NCBI RefSeq assembly: GCF_014698305.1
Contig: NZ_JACJST010000002.1
Coordinates: forward strand, 1-64,000
Direction: 5' to 3'
Length of the DNA: 64,000 nt
Origin: Anabaena lutea FACHB-196
Lineage (GTDB): Bacteria > Cyanobacteriota > Cyanobacteriia > Cyanobacteriales > Nostocaceae
In this document: one piece after another, positions 46,066-54,962 of the stretch
How positions within the stretch are numbered: the first letter of the stretch is position 1
Layout: the number at the start of each line of letters is the position of its first letter
Made by a program: the position numbers and the translations under genes
The notes under the pieces: generated by a model
The model's database searches: none
What the model was told of the DNA's origin: nothing
The model's input: the letters and a program-made list of their open reading frames with translations, nothing else

Positions 46066-47655
46066 ATGACTCAACTTAATGGTAATCACGTCAACGGTAA
46101 CGGCAACGGTAACGGCAACGGTAACGGCAACGGAAAAAAGCAAACTGTACAACTACTAACACCTCCAAAAAAGGTTAAAAAAGATTCTTTAATTAATCCT
46201 TATCAGGATAGCTTTGATCAGTCTGTAGTCTTGCGTCAATCTCCCATGTGGTCACGTACCATCATGATCACCTTAATGGGGTTAGCCTGTTTTGGGATTG
46301 TGTGGGCTAATTTTGCGAAAATTGAGCAAACAGTTCCCGCAACAGGTCAATTAAAACCAGAGGGAACAGTCAAAGAAGTACAAGCTCCTATTAGCGGTGT
46401 TGTTAAAGCCGTTTATGTTAAAGATGGACAATCAGTAAAGCCAGGAGACTTACTCTTGACTTTCGATTCTATTGCCACCTTAGCTGAATTAAGTTCGTTA
46501 AATAAAATTCGCAGTGCCTTAATTCAAGAAAATAATATTTATCGACGCTTAATGGGAGCAAGTACAGGTATAGAATCAGAATTGGACTTTTTACAGAGTA
46601 AATTGCCAGCCGAAGCTGCTTTTCTTCTCAAAAGTCGAGCTTCATTAGTAGCAGCAAATGAACTACTGCGCGCTCAATTAAGAAATTCAGTACCTAATCC
46701 AGGAAACGGAATCGATGAAGAACAACTTCTCATTACCGCTAAAACAGAATTAGATTCTCGGTCTGCCGCAGCTAAGTTAGAAGTTGAAAAAACCAGAAAA
46801 CAACTATCTCAAACAATCCTAAAAAGAAAAGATACTCAAAATAGTTTGGTAATTCAACAAGGTATTTTAGATAAACTCAAAATATTAGCAGTAGAAGGGG
46901 GAATTTCTCAGCTTCAATACCTGAATCAGCAACAACAGGTACAAACTCTCAAGGCAGAAATTTCACAATTATTTGAAGAAGAAAAACGCCTCCAGTTTGA
47001 TATTCAGAAAGGACAACAGGAAGCAACTAATACAGTAGCAGCTTCTGATAAAAACGTTTTGGATAGGATAGGTGACAACAAAAAACGCATTGCGGAAATT
47101 GATAGTCAGTTTATGAAGGTTGTTCTCGATAACGAGCAGCGTTTGGCAGATATCACCAGCAAGATTTCCCAAACACAATTAAATGTCAAATATCAAGAAC
47201 TCCGCGCTCCTGTTGCGGGAACTATATTTGATATGCAAGCTAAAAACCCTGGCTTTGTCGCTAACCCCACACAAAAGCTACTGCAAATCGTGCCAAATGA
47301 TAAATATGTAGCTGAGGTATTTATCACCAATAAAGATATTGGGTTTGTACGCAAAGGTATGAACGTAGATGTAAGAATTGACTCTTTTCCTTTCAGCGAG
47401 TTTGGAGATATCAAAGGTAAGGTAATTGATATTGCTTCAGATGCTTTACCTCCAGATCAAAATCATCAATTTTACAGATTTCCAGCTAAAGTCAGTTTGA
47501 ATAAACAATCCCTGGGAATGCAAGGTAGAAACATCTCTTTACAGTCGGGTATGTCCATTACTGCCAATATTAAAGTGCGTGAAGAAAGAACAGTAATGAG
47601 TTTGTTTACTGAAATGTTTACCAAGCAATTAGAGAGTCTGAACGAGGTGCGTTAA
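46066..47655 (+). CDS. HlyD-type membrane fusion protein
   Basis: The 529-residue adaptor of a type I secretion system has a cytoplasmic N-terminus with an (NG)n tract (residues 5-23), one membrane helix at about 65-82 (MITLMGLACFGIVWANF), and a biotinyl-lipoyl half (PISGVVKAVYVKDGQSVKPGDLLLTFD). A long alpha-helical hairpin (about 150-375), the second lipoyl half (LRAPVAGTIFDMQAKNPGFV) and a beta-barrel end follow. It bridges the ABC exporter with a TolC-like outer-membrane protein (HgdD type) encoded elsewhere. The stop is followed by a strong hairpin. The NG tract is coded by a GGTAACGGCAAC repeat. Confidence 0.93.
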   Translation: MTQLNGNHVNGNGNGNGNGNGNGKKQTVQLLTPPKKVKKDSLINPYQDSFDQSVVLRQSPMWSRTIMITLMGLACFGIVWANFAKIEQTVPATGQLKPEGTVKEVQAPISGVVKAVYVKDGQSVKPGDLLLTFDSIATLAELSSLNKIRSALIQENNIYRRLMGASTGIESELDFLQSKLPAEAAFLLKSRASLVAANELLRAQLRNSVPNPGNGIDEEQLLITAKTELDSRSAAAKLEVEKTRKQLSQTILKRKDTQNSLVIQQGILDKLKILAVEGGISQLQYLNQQQQVQTLKAEISQLFEEEKRLQFDIQKGQQEATNTVAASDKNVLDRIGDNKKRIAEIDSQFMKVVLDNEQRLADITSKISQTQLNVKYQELRAPVAGTIFDMQAKNPGFVANPTQKLLQIVPNDKYVAEVFITNKDIGFVRKGMNVDVRIDSFPFSEFGDIKGKVIDIASDALPPDQNHQFYRFPAKVSLNKQSLGMQGRNISLQSGMSITANIKVREERTVMSLFTEMFTKQLESLNEVR

Positions 47656-47676
47656 TACAGTACATAACACAATCAA

Positions 47677-47695
47677 GGGCGGGGAAACCCCGCCC
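47677..47695. terminator. Strong hairpin after hlyD-type gene
   Basis: GGGCGGGG and CCCCGCCC form a perfect 8-bp GC stem around AAA. There is no T-run directly after it. It is a known type of dispersed repeat (GGGCGGGGAAACCCCGCC) and likely also stops transcription between the converging genes. Confidence 0.65.
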
Positions 47696-47751
47696 CTACA
47701 AGTTTTGCGATTTACTGACTGTATCTGACTCAAGTTTCGATATATCTGCAA

Positions 47752-48288
47752 TTAGTTAAATTGTTCTAACAATGTCTCTACAGAAGCATTGTGATCTAAG
47801 AAGGAGAATAAATGTCGATAGATTAATTTTCCTTCTTGATTTAATACAAACTGTGCTGGTAAAGGCGCTCCTAAAGCTTGTCCTACTTGATAGGTACGAA
47901 ATACATAACAGCTTGGGTCACTTAACAGGGGCATTTTCAAGTTTAAATCTTTGACAACTATTTGACTTTGCTTTTTGTCAGTACTAGTAATCAACAAAAC
48001 TTCTATGCCGCGATTTTGAAATTGCTCATATTTTTCATTCAAATCTTTGATGTGGGGATAGCAAAATGGACAATATTGTTTTTCGGTAAAAATCCGCGTA
48101 AAGGCAATTACAACAGATTGTTTGCCTTTAAAATCTGATAGTTTTAAAGTGCGATTATTTGTAATATCTGTCAATTTAAAATCTGGCGTTCCTACTCCCA
48201 GTCTGATCTCATCTAATGCTGGTTTTGGTAAAAAATTTCGGAAGAAGCGCTCATTAAATAAACCAGTAAAATCTGTTGAGGTAAGCAT
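47752..48288 (-). CDS. Peroxiredoxin-like (AhpC/TSA) protein
   Basis: The 178-residue thioredoxin-fold protein has SVVIAFTRIFTEKQYCPFCYPHI, where CPFC replaces the PxxxTxxC of classical peroxiredoxins. The family is redoxin/AhpC-TSA (DUF899-like or PRX-like2). Thiol-dependent peroxide or disulfide reduction is likely; the resolving partner is unknown. It is followed upstream (on the same strand) by a 2-Cys peroxiredoxin, so the two form an oxidative stress pair. No signal peptide. Confidence 0.8.
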   Translation of the reverse strand: MLTSTDFTGLFNERFFRNFLPKPALDEIRLGVGTPDFKLTDITNNRTLKLSDFKGKQSVVIAFTRIFTEKQYCPFCYPHIKDLNEKYEQFQNRGIEVLLITSTDKKQSQIVVKDLNLKMPLLSDPSCYVFRTYQVGQALGAPLPAQFVLNQEGKLIYRHLFSFLDHNASVETLLEQFN

Positions 48289-48326
48289 AAAAATTAATTG
48301 AATAAGTCAACATAATTCGTAATTGA

Positions 48327-48399
48327 TAATTCGTAATTCGTAGTTACAATCAATGGGGGCTTGTACCCTCTTTAATTACGAGTTACGAATTACGAATTA
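48327..48399. repeat. TAATTCGTAATTCGTA inverted repeat
   Basis: TAATTCGTAATTCGTAGTTAC (48327-48347, 21 bp) and GTTACGAATTACGAATTA (48382-48399) are inverted arms around a 34-base centre with GGGGGCTTGTACCC. It lies between the two peroxiredoxin genes and could fold into a long hairpin. It is a simple dispersed repeat type. Confidence 0.75.
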
Positions 48400-48447
48400 G
48401 TAATTAGTTAAAAAACTCCTGCCTCTAGTATAGCTGCCTGCTACTTC

Positions 48448-49059
48448 CTAAACAGCAGAGAAGTAAATTTTGGATTTCACTGGATCAGGATTCATGGTTT
48501 TGTCACCTGGTTGCCAACCTGCGGGGCAAACTTCATCGGGGTGAGACTGAACGTACTGAAGTGCTTGTAGTGTCCGCAGGGTTTCATCAACACTGCGACC
48601 AAAGGCTAGGTTGTTGATGGTAGCGTGTTGGAGAACACCATCTTTATCAATGATAAACAGACCACGCAAAGCAATACCAGCTGCTGGGTCGAGGACGTTG
48701 TAATCGCTACTAATTTCTTTCTTGATGTCAGAAACTAGGGGATAATTTAAGTCACCGACACCACCAGATTTGCGATCTGTTTGAATCCAAGCTAGGTGAG
48801 AAAACTCGCTATCAACGGAAACACCAAGTACTTCCGTGTTAAGCTTCTTGAATTCTTCGTAGCGATCGCTAAATGCTGTGATTTCAGTGGGGCAAACAAA
48901 GGTAAAGTCTAAGGGGTAAAAAAACAGGACGACATACTTGCCGCGATAGTCGGAAAGTTTAATGGTCTTAAATTCTTGATCTACTACAGCTGTTGCTGTA
49001 AAGTCTGGAGCCTGTTGGCCAACGCGGAGGCTTCCTTCTGTTCCGTAAGTAAGGGTCAT
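48448..49059 (-). CDS. 2-Cys peroxiredoxin
   Basis: The 203-residue enzyme reduces hydrogen and organic peroxides with thioredoxin or NTRC. The peroxidatic Cys is in [14 protein letters not shown] and the resolving Cys in [10 protein letters not shown]. The GGVGDLNYP motif of hyperoxidation-sensitive enzymes is present, but the C-terminal YF motif is replaced by IYFSAV, which resembles it partly. The length is typical. The gene is read divergently from the debranching enzyme gene (138-bp gap). Confidence 0.96.
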   Translation of the reverse strand: MTLTYGTEGSLRVGQQAPDFTATAVVDQEFKTIKLSDYRGKYVVLFFYPLDFTFVCPTEITAFSDRYEEFKKLNTEVLGVSVDSEFSHLAWIQTDRKSGGVGDLNYPLVSDIKKEISSDYNVLDPAAGIALRGLFIIDKDGVLQHATINNLAFGRSVDETLRTLQALQYVQSHPDEVCPAGWQPGDKTMNPDPVKSKIYFSAV

Positions 49060-49197
49060 TAACCTAGTTCTCCTTCAACTTATATCCATTTTTTAGCGTT
49101 GTAATTTGGGTCAGTGAAAACTCACCCAGCCAAGCTATCACAGTTTAATTACGATCTATTACAACTATATCATAGTCATAACGATTTTGAGTAGCTA

Positions 49198-51294
49198 ATG
49201 ACTGATTTAGACACAAGAGAATGGTTACTTACCAATGGCTTGGGTAGTTTTGCCAGTGGTACAATTTCTGATGTTCGGACACGAACTTATCATGGTTGGT
49301 TGTTTGCAGCTACAAATCCTCCTGCTGGACGAAAATTACTGCTTTCTCACTTGGAAGCAAGTCTAGAAATACCAGGAAAAGTTATAGCACTGGGAACAAA
49401 TTTTTGGGGTAGTGGTCAAATTGAGCCAAAAGGCTATACAATGCTGCACAATTTTGATGTTAACCCGGTTCCCAAATGGCTTTGGGGTGAGGAGAATTGG
49501 CAGTTAAGTAGACAGTTGGTGATGCCTTATGGGTGGGTAGAGGAAGGTAGGGAGAAATTACCAATGCTCAATGCCCAAAGGACTTTAATCCAGTATCGCT
49601 ATGAGGGTAAGGATGTAGGGATTTTAAGGTTAAGACTGTTAATAGGCGATCGCAATTTTCATCATCAGCAAACTGAAAACGAGAAATTACAATTTTCCCA
49701 ATTGGTTAGTCAACACCTAGTTTGTCTACAAGCGAACTTTGGTGGGGAATTTGGTACACCTTGGCATTTGCGTTGGACACAAGGAGAATATCAAGCAGAT
49801 GGAGTTTGGTATTGGAATTATGGTTTACCAGAAGAAACAAAACGGGGATTAGGAGATCGAGAAGACCTCTATAGTCCCGGTTATTTAATAGCTAATCTCC
49901 AACCAGGAGATACAATCACCCTAGAAGCAAACGTAGGTTTACCCAATCCTCAACAACCGATGCTCTCCTCGGAAAGCTTTGCAGAGGCCGTAGAAGCAGA
50001 ACAAGAGAGACTTTCGCAAATTTTTGGCTGGAGACGAGAAGAAGCAGGAGAACTCTTAGCAGGGGGCAGGGGAGGCAGGGGAGCAGGGGGAGCAGGGGAG
50101 CAGGGGGAAAAAAACCAATTACCAATTACCAATCACCAGTCCCGAATTTGGCAAAAACTACTTAAAGCCAGTGATCAATTTATAGTCTATCGTGCTTCCA
50201 TTGCCGGGCCGACAGTAATTGCTGGATATCACTGGTTTAATGATTGGGGACGAGATACCTTGATTGCTTTACCGGGATTGACACTGGTTACACAACGCTT
50301 TGATTTAGCTAAAGGTATATTAAAAACTTTTGGGCATTACTGTCGTCATGGACTGATTCCCAATGCCTTTCCCAATGCTGACAGCGAACCGTTTTACAAC
50401 AGTATTGATGCAGCGTTGTGGTGGATTGAAACTTTAGGACTTTATTTAGAAGCTACTGAAGATTGGCAGTTTTTAGTAGAGCAATTCCCAGTTGTGCAGC
50501 AAATTCACAAAGCCTTTGTTGGTGGTACTCGCTACAATATCCAGGTGGATGCCATTGATGGGCTAATTTGTTGGGATGCTAATGGTGTGGCTCTTACCTG
50601 GATGGATGTGGTAATTGGGGGATTACCTATTACTCCCCGTCGTGGTAAACCAGTAGAAATCAATGCTTTATGGTATTCAGCTTTATGTTGGTTGAGTCAA
50701 TGGGCAGAACGTTTGAGCCAAATAGATTTAGACAATTCTGTACGGTTAAATAATCAAGCCCAACGCTATGGACAGCAAGCAGAACAGGTAAAAGCTTCGT
50801 TGCAAAAGTTCTGGAATCCCCAGTTAGGCTATTTTTACGACTTTATTGATCCAGATGATGGACGGAATTCGCAAATTCGCCCTAATGCAGTTTTGGCGTT
50901 ATCTTTGCACTATTGCGGTTTTTCTGAGCAGCAAGGTCGTCAAGTATTAGATTTGGCTACTTCCTGTTTGTTGACTCCCTATGGGTTGCGTAGTCTTGAT
51001 CCGGGTGATCCAGAATATGTAGGGATATATGAGGGGAATTCAGAAAAGCGCGATCGCTCTTATCATCAAGGTACTGTCTGGACTTGGTTGATTGGTGCTT
51101 ATATCCGGGCGTGGGAACGTTTTTACCCAGAGGAAAAATTACCTTTTAATTGGGAACCGCTAATTAATCATTTTCTCTCTAGTGCTTGTATTAATTCAGT
51201 TTCGGAAATTTTTGATGGTGATGCACCGCATATATCTAGGGGTGCGATCGCTCAAGCTTGGTCTGTGGCTGAGGTGATTCGGCATTTTAGATGA
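49198..51294 (+). CDS. Amylo-alpha-1,6-glucosidase (glycogen debranching type)
   Basis: The 698-residue protein has the GDE N-terminal domain (EWLLTNGLGSFASGT, RTYHGWLFAA, about 7-270) and the (alpha/alpha)6 GH133 domain (GYHWFNDWGRDTLIALPGL, NADSEPFYNSIDAALWWIE, YHQGTVWTWLIG). It removes alpha-1,6-linked glucose in glycogen or similar glucans. Residues about 287-314 (GGRGGRGAGGAGEQGE then NQLPITNHQ) are coded by GGGGAGCAGGGG and ACCAATTACCA repeats, an in-frame repeat insertion between the two domains. The enzyme is probably still active because the insert lies in the linker. It fits with glgC and the GH13 enzyme elsewhere in the window. Confidence 0.92.
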   Translation: MTDLDTREWLLTNGLGSFASGTISDVRTRTYHGWLFAATNPPAGRKLLLSHLEASLEIPGKVIALGTNFWGSGQIEPKGYTMLHNFDVNPVPKWLWGEENWQLSRQLVMPYGWVEEGREKLPMLNAQRTLIQYRYEGKDVGILRLRLLIGDRNFHHQQTENEKLQFSQLVSQHLVCLQANFGGEFGTPWHLRWTQGEYQADGVWYWNYGLPEETKRGLGDREDLYSPGYLIANLQPGDTITLEANVGLPNPQQPMLSSESFAEAVEAEQERLSQIFGWRREEAGELLAGGRGGRGAGGAGEQGEKNQLPITNHQSRIWQKLLKASDQFIVYRASIAGPTVIAGYHWFNDWGRDTLIALPGLTLVTQRFDLAKGILKTFGHYCRHGLIPNAFPNADSEPFYNSIDAALWWIETLGLYLEATEDWQFLVEQFPVVQQIHKAFVGGTRYNIQVDAIDGLICWDANGVALTWMDVVIGGLPITPRRGKPVEINALWYSALCWLSQWAERLSQIDLDNSVRLNNQAQRYGQQAEQVKASLQKFWNPQLGYFYDFIDPDDGRNSQIRPNAVLALSLHYCGFSEQQGRQVLDLATSCLLTPYGLRSLDPGDPEYVGIYEGNSEKRDRSYHQGTVWTWLIGAYIRAWERFYPEEKLPFNWEPLINHFLSSACINSVSEIFDGDAPHISRGAIAQAWSVAEVIRHFR

Positions 51295-51343
51295 TTGGAT
51301 TTGATGAGCGATAGCACTTCTGCCTTCTTCAAGCTTGCTCTAC

Positions 51344-52258
51344 CTAAACCTTGAACTTACCTTCAGCAAAATCAAGTTTAAACTGCTCCAAACAGCTTTC
51401 TAATCGGGTCAACATTTCCTCAATACGAGCATCACTACTCAGAATGGGCTTGGCTGTTTTTACCAACTTAGACAGTTCCTGTGCTGTTTTTTGTTGTCGT
51501 AGCCACTCTTGTATTCGTCGGGCTGGAGTCAGGAGATGATCCCACGGAATAGAAGTATTGACTTTAGCCCATCCACCTGTTGAAGAACGAGGTTGATAGA
51601 AGCGTCCAAGGGAATAAGGCTGATACTCAAGTTGCATGGAAGCACACCAATCTTGCCACTTGAGGGGCAGAATTGAGGAATTTGTCTTGACTGGAATCCA
51701 CGGTGTTCTTAGGGCATCTGCAACGATCGCTCCATGCATTGCTTCACAAATAAGTACTTCTGTTTGCCGAATTTTTGTCAAAATATCCTCTATTTCCCAG
51801 GACGGACTGATATAGCCAAACCCCAGTTGATCACAAACCCTTTGCCAGCCATCTCCTGCCAAATCGTAGTGAGGCATATAGGAGAATTTATATTTCTTAG
51901 CAACCGAACTTTGATCAATTAACTTACGTAGTAGGAGTGCGCCATCGGTAATTGCCAAATCACTGCTTACATTTAGGCTTTTTGCTGAGTTTGGTCCTCG
52001 TAAACAGTAGATGTGGTAAGACTCATCAATTACAGGTAAATCTTTTCCATAACCTACACCAGTGCTAAAGATAACTCTATGTTTTGCCTGAGGAGTGCGT
52101 CTTGGCAGTGCGTCGTTAATTAGAGTACCAATACCAATAAAAGCAGAACTGGGATCTTCATCCAAAATCCCTGGAAGCAGCTGCTCCCACATCCAAGGAT
52201 TAAGCGCATCTCCAAAATTTTGCCTGCCCTCTGGATACTTGCAATAGTAAAGTTTCAT
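51344..52258 (-). CDS. Polysaccharide pyruvyl transferase family protein
   Basis: The 304-residue protein (from MKLYYCKYPEG) has the family's N-terminal NFGDALNPWMWEQLLP segment, IGIGTLIN and CLRGPNSA in the middle, and ICEAMHGAIVADALRTPWIPV near residue 195, the ExxxHG signature. Members add pyruvate ketals to cell-wall or exopolysaccharide sugars, or act as related sugar-modifying enzymes. The frame is open to 52309; I prefer the ATG at 52258 because that start matches related proteins. The gene stands alone, with no other exopolysaccharide gene nearby. A repeat element begins about 50 bp upstream. Confidence 0.85.
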   Translation of the reverse strand: MKLYYCKYPEGRQNFGDALNPWMWEQLLPGILDEDPSSAFIGIGTLINDALPRRTPQAKHRVIFSTGVGYGKDLPVIDESYHIYCLRGPNSAKSLNVSSDLAITDGALLLRKLIDQSSVAKKYKFSYMPHYDLAGDGWQRVCDQLGFGYISPSWEIEDILTKIRQTEVLICEAMHGAIVADALRTPWIPVKTNSSILPLKWQDWCASMQLEYQPYSLGRFYQPRSSTGGWAKVNTSIPWDHLLTPARRIQEWLRQQKTAQELSKLVKTAKPILSSDARIEEMLTRLESCLEQFKLDFAEGKFKV

Positions 52259-52309
52259 CGTTAACAGAATAGAAGATTTTTTCCTGTTTATAGTATCATA
52301 AAATACCAT

Positions 52310-52430
52310 TATCCTGTTAATCTTTTAATCCTGGATATCCTGATATGGCTTGCGCCACGCTACGCTATCAGACAGTTAAATATTAATAGCAAACAGTGCG
52401 TTACATTTCATTAATGCACCCTACGAGATG
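52310..52430. repeat. TIR-element copy A (right part, with insertion)
   Basis: It contains the right end of the element described at 53.2 kb (TAATCCTGGATATCCTGA) and the following tail with GTGCGTTACATTTCATTAAT. The terminal repeat is split by about 26 bases rich in GCGCCACGCTACGC, a small palindromic insertion. No left end is visible. The gap 52431-52522 contains another palindromic GCAAGCGTAGC motif. Confidence 0.75.
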
Positions 52431-52522
52431 AGCGATGCTTTCGGCAAGCGTAGCTATCGCTTTTAGTAATGAGTAATTTTCCAACTCTTTGCCAAAATCG
52501 TTTTTTCCTAGAGATAAATTTT

Positions 52523-52960
52523 CTAATCCTCCCAAAGTGTATAGATTTCTTCAAAAACCTCATCCCAACTTAAAGCAATAATTTCTGGTTTTTTACCCAT
52601 TTCATCTCTAGCATCCTGTTTCGCAGATGTAAAACACTTATCCCAAATTGACTCTAAAAACTCTCGATTGAGACTTGGCATTTCCTCTTGACTATCTGCA
52701 ATTTCTCTCCTTGCTGAACGAATAGAAATCACCCAACTAGGACTACGTTTTTCAGTTTGGCATTTCCATTTAATTATATGCAGCATCAGTCGAGTTAATT
52801 GACTAATCACTGCCCTTTTTTCTGAGCGCCCCATTGACTCTAATAAATTCTCCAAAATGTCATCAACTTCTGTCATTTTTCCCTCTTGTAGCAATTGCTT
52901 TGCCTTTACCACAGCTAAGTATGGCGATTGAAATACCAGTTCATTCCATGCTGCTGTCAT
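52523..52960 (-). CDS. DUF29 family protein
   Basis: The 145-residue helical protein has the full DUF29 core: ENLLESMGRSEKRAVISQLTRLMLHIIKWKC then SPSWVISIRSARREI. It is more typical than the 3.8-kb copy and only distantly related to it. The molecular role is unknown. It lies at the edge of the toxin-antitoxin and repeat region; no partner is visible. The gap 52961-53090 shows no feature. Confidence 0.88.
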   Translation of the reverse strand: MTAAWNELVFQSPYLAVVKAKQLLQEGKMTEVDDILENLLESMGRSEKRAVISQLTRLMLHIIKWKCQTEKRSPSWVISIRSARREIADSQEEMPSLNREFLESIWDKCFTSAKQDARDEMGKKPEIIALSWDEVFEEIYTLWED

Positions 52961-53090
52961 GATTTATCACCTCTCTAGTATCGAGTAAACCTGTAGCCTG
53001 TAATCCTTTTCCACGATTAGTTAGAGTAATGAGCAAATATGGTAGTTTTATATCCTTTAATTTTAGCTAAAAAATTCGTGATTTTTTCTA

Positions 53091-53389
53091 CTGTCTGAAT
53101 GAGGATTTGAGGAGCTTCAGGATAAAGATATGAAAATTAATCCTGTAAATCCTTTTTTGTCAGAATCAGGATGCTCAGGATTTGAGGATGTACAGGATAA
53201 AGATATGAAAATTAATCCTGAAAATCATTTTTTTGTCAGAATTAGGATGCTCAGGATTTGAGGATGTACAGGATGTTTTTTTAATATTCATCTACATCTT
53301 CAGAAATCGCAGTAATTCAAATATCCCATAATATCAATATCAAATATAATCTTGTTAATCCTTTAATCCTGGATATCCTGATTCTGACA
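53091..53389. mobile_element. TIR-element copy B with two extra left arms
   Basis: The complete element (53234-53389, 156 bp) has ends TGTCAGAATTAGGAT and ATCCTGATTCTGACA, a near-perfect 15-bp inverted repeat. The left arm TGTCAGAATCAGGATG...AAAATTAATCCTG is tandemly repeated upstream (from 53158, 76 bp period, and a more diverged one from 53091). No coding capacity. After the element comes a GGTGCATTACATTT tail. Confidence 0.85.
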
Positions 53390-53432
53390 GTTAAATATTA
53401 ATAAAAAACGGTGCATTACATTTTATTAACAC

Positions 53433-53816
53433 CTAACGCACTACTCTAACTTCAACCCCCACATTAATACTACCCCACAACCGATCAGTTGTGAGAACAG
53501 GCTGATTAAGAATAATACCTAATGCTAAACAAGCTCTATCCCCAAATGAAAGCCCAATTGATTTAGTATTTGGGCGCAACATTCCTGCTTTTAATGCTTG
53601 TTCTTCATTAAAATTAATAACCTCAAGATTGAGATTATAAATAATCTGTCTAATATCTTCTTCAGGGATTCCTGCATCGGCTAATTTTGCTATAACTTCG
53701 GATAAATTCACTGTACTAATTGCAGCTTTACCAATAAATTTTAAAACTTCTTCGCTACCAGTTTCTTGATTGAGTAAAGCTAAAATAGCAGAAGCATCTA
53801 CAACAACTTCACTCAT
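53433..53816 (-). CDS. PIN-domain toxin (VapC-type)
   Basis: The 127-residue PIN protein starts VVVDASAILALLNQETG with the first catalytic Asp and has STVNLSEVIAKL with the Glu. LSFGDRACLALGIILNQPVLTTDRLW then supplies the third and fourth acidic residues. It is a Mg-dependent ribonuclease of the VapC type. Its start overlaps the end of the antitoxin gene by 8 bp. All catalytic positions are intact. The pair sits between two copies of the TIR element. Confidence 0.9.
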   Translation of the reverse strand: MSEVVVDASAILALLNQETGSEEVLKFIGKAAISTVNLSEVIAKLADAGIPEEDIRQIIYNLNLEVINFNEEQALKAGMLRPNTKSIGLSFGDRACLALGIILNQPVLTTDRLWGSINVGVEVRVVR

Positions 53817-54051
53817 TTAAACTTTCCTCTCTCCGTTCCTGAATTAATTCTTCAGAAAGTTGTCTATTAGCAGGAATATATTTTCTAAAAATAGTCTGAG
53901 CATTTTGTACAGAAGTTTGAACATGATGATCAATTGGGTTATCTTCTAATACAAGAACAGCGTTATATTCTCCCATTGGTATATCTACAGGAGAATTGAC
54001 TAATAATTTGCCATCATTTGTTATAGTTACTTTTATGTCTAGTGTTTTCAT
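53809..54051 (-). CDS. Antitoxin of the VapC-type toxin
   Basis: The 80-residue protein begins with a beta-rich part (LDIKVTITNDGKLLVNSPVDIPMGEYNAVLVLED), not a classic DNA-binding fold. It ends with a charged helical tail (IPANRQLSEELIQERREES) that would wrap the toxin. It precedes and overlaps the PIN gene, the antitoxin-first order of VapBC operons. The type is frequent in cyanobacteria and lacks a standard name. Confidence 0.8.
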   Translation of the reverse strand: MKTLDIKVTITNDGKLLVNSPVDIPMGEYNAVLVLEDNPIDHHVQTSVQNAQTIFRKYIPANRQLSEELIQERREESLNE

Positions 54052-54096
54052 AGTTTACTTAATTAGTAAATGATTATGTTAATTATACCAAATTTT

Positions 54097-54300
54097 TCAG
54101 AATCAGGATGTACAGGATTTGAGGATGTACAGGATGTTTTATTAAAATTAATCTACATCTTCAGAAATCGCAGTAATTCAAATATCCCATAATATCAAAT
54201 TTAAATATAATCCTGTTAATCCTTTAATCCTGGATATCCTGATTCTGACAGTTAAATATTAATAAAAAACGGTGCATTACATTTCATTAACGCACCCTAC
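54097..54300. mobile_element. TIR-element copy C
   Basis: The element (54097-54250, 154 bp) starts TCAGAATCAGGATGTACAGG and ends CTGGATATCCTGATTCTGACA, with internal sequence almost the same as copies B and D (for example CTTCAGAAATCGCAGTAATTC). It is followed by the tail AACGGTGCATTAC ... TAACGCACCCTAC (to 54300), itself an inverted repeat. It separates two PIN toxin-antitoxin modules. Confidence 0.88.
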
Positions 54301-54312
54301 AAGATGAGCCAA

Positions 54313-54714
54313 CTATTGCATCAAATAAGTATTAAGTTCAGGATATTGAGAAAATAAACCATCAATACTGGCTAGTTTTGCTTGATACTCTAGTGTGGTA
54401 GCAATAATTAAACGGTCAAATGGATATTTGTGAACAGTAGATAAATCTACAGCACGACAAGCAATTTCCGCAGTCAAGGGAAATAATGTAATACCTGATG
54501 CTTCTAATGCTTCCTGAAACCATTGATTAGCAGTGCAAGGTAATTCTAATCTTCCTCGTTGTTGTGCAAGTGCTATTTCATAACAGGAAATAACGCAAAT
54601 ACCTACCTCGTCAGCCGTTTCAATAACTTCTCTCCAGTGGGTAGGAAATCTTTGAAATTCCTGATTAATAAACCAGAACCAGATATGAGTATCAAGGACT
54701 ATTATTTGAGACAT
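54313..54714 (-). CDS. PIN-domain toxin (VapC-type, COG3744-like)
   Basis: The 133-residue PIN protein starts SQIIVLDTHIWFWFINQE (first Asp in LDTH) and contains VCVISCYEIALAQQRGRL-like sequence (ISCYEIALAQQRG with the Glu). HKYPFDRLIIATTLEYQAKLASID completes the active site. It follows the DUF2281 antitoxin with a 13-bp overlap, starting at the ATG 54714 (a GTG at 54720 would add two residues). It is likely an intact ribonuclease toxin. Confidence 0.9.
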   Translation of the reverse strand: MSQIIVLDTHIWFWFINQEFQRFPTHWREVIETADEVGICVISCYEIALAQQRGRLELPCTANQWFQEALEASGITLFPLTAEIACRAVDLSTVHKYPFDRLIIATTLEYQAKLASIDGLFSQYPELNTYLMQ

Positions 54715-54911
54715 TCCCACTCTTCTTCATTGACAATAGGACTAACAATATCACCTAATGTTTTACCTTTACCAGCGATAGCATCAGGAGGAGTACGGCG
54801 TTTTTTTGTTGGTAATTTATGTTTGAGAAATTGAATAAAATCTAAAACTTCTTGTTGTTTTTCTGTTGGTAATTCTCGGAAGTTTTCTAAAACTGCTTGT
54901 TCAATAGTCAT
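54702..54911 (-). CDS. DUF2281-type antitoxin
   Basis: The 69-residue protein starts TIEQAVLENFRELPTEKQQEVLDFIQFLKHK, the typical DUF2281 N-terminus that dimerises, and ends with a DIVSPIVNEEEWE toxin-binding tail. It is the partner of the PIN toxin directly downstream. Expression is likely self-regulated; the promoter must lie before 54911 next to the end of TIR-element copy D. Confidence 0.88.
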   Translation of the reverse strand: MTIEQAVLENFRELPTEKQQEVLDFIQFLKHKLPTKKRRTPPDAIAGKGKTLGDIVSPIVNEEEWECLK

Positions 54912-54962
54912 AGTTTCACCTTTAGGATTATAATGTAATTATATTATAGATTTTCACTTTTT

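Noticed and set aside
48327-48399. Dedicated transcription terminator between the two peroxiredoxin genes
   Set aside because: The arms are a simple dispersed TAATTCGTAATTCG repeat with no T-run right after the hairpin; annotated as repeat only.
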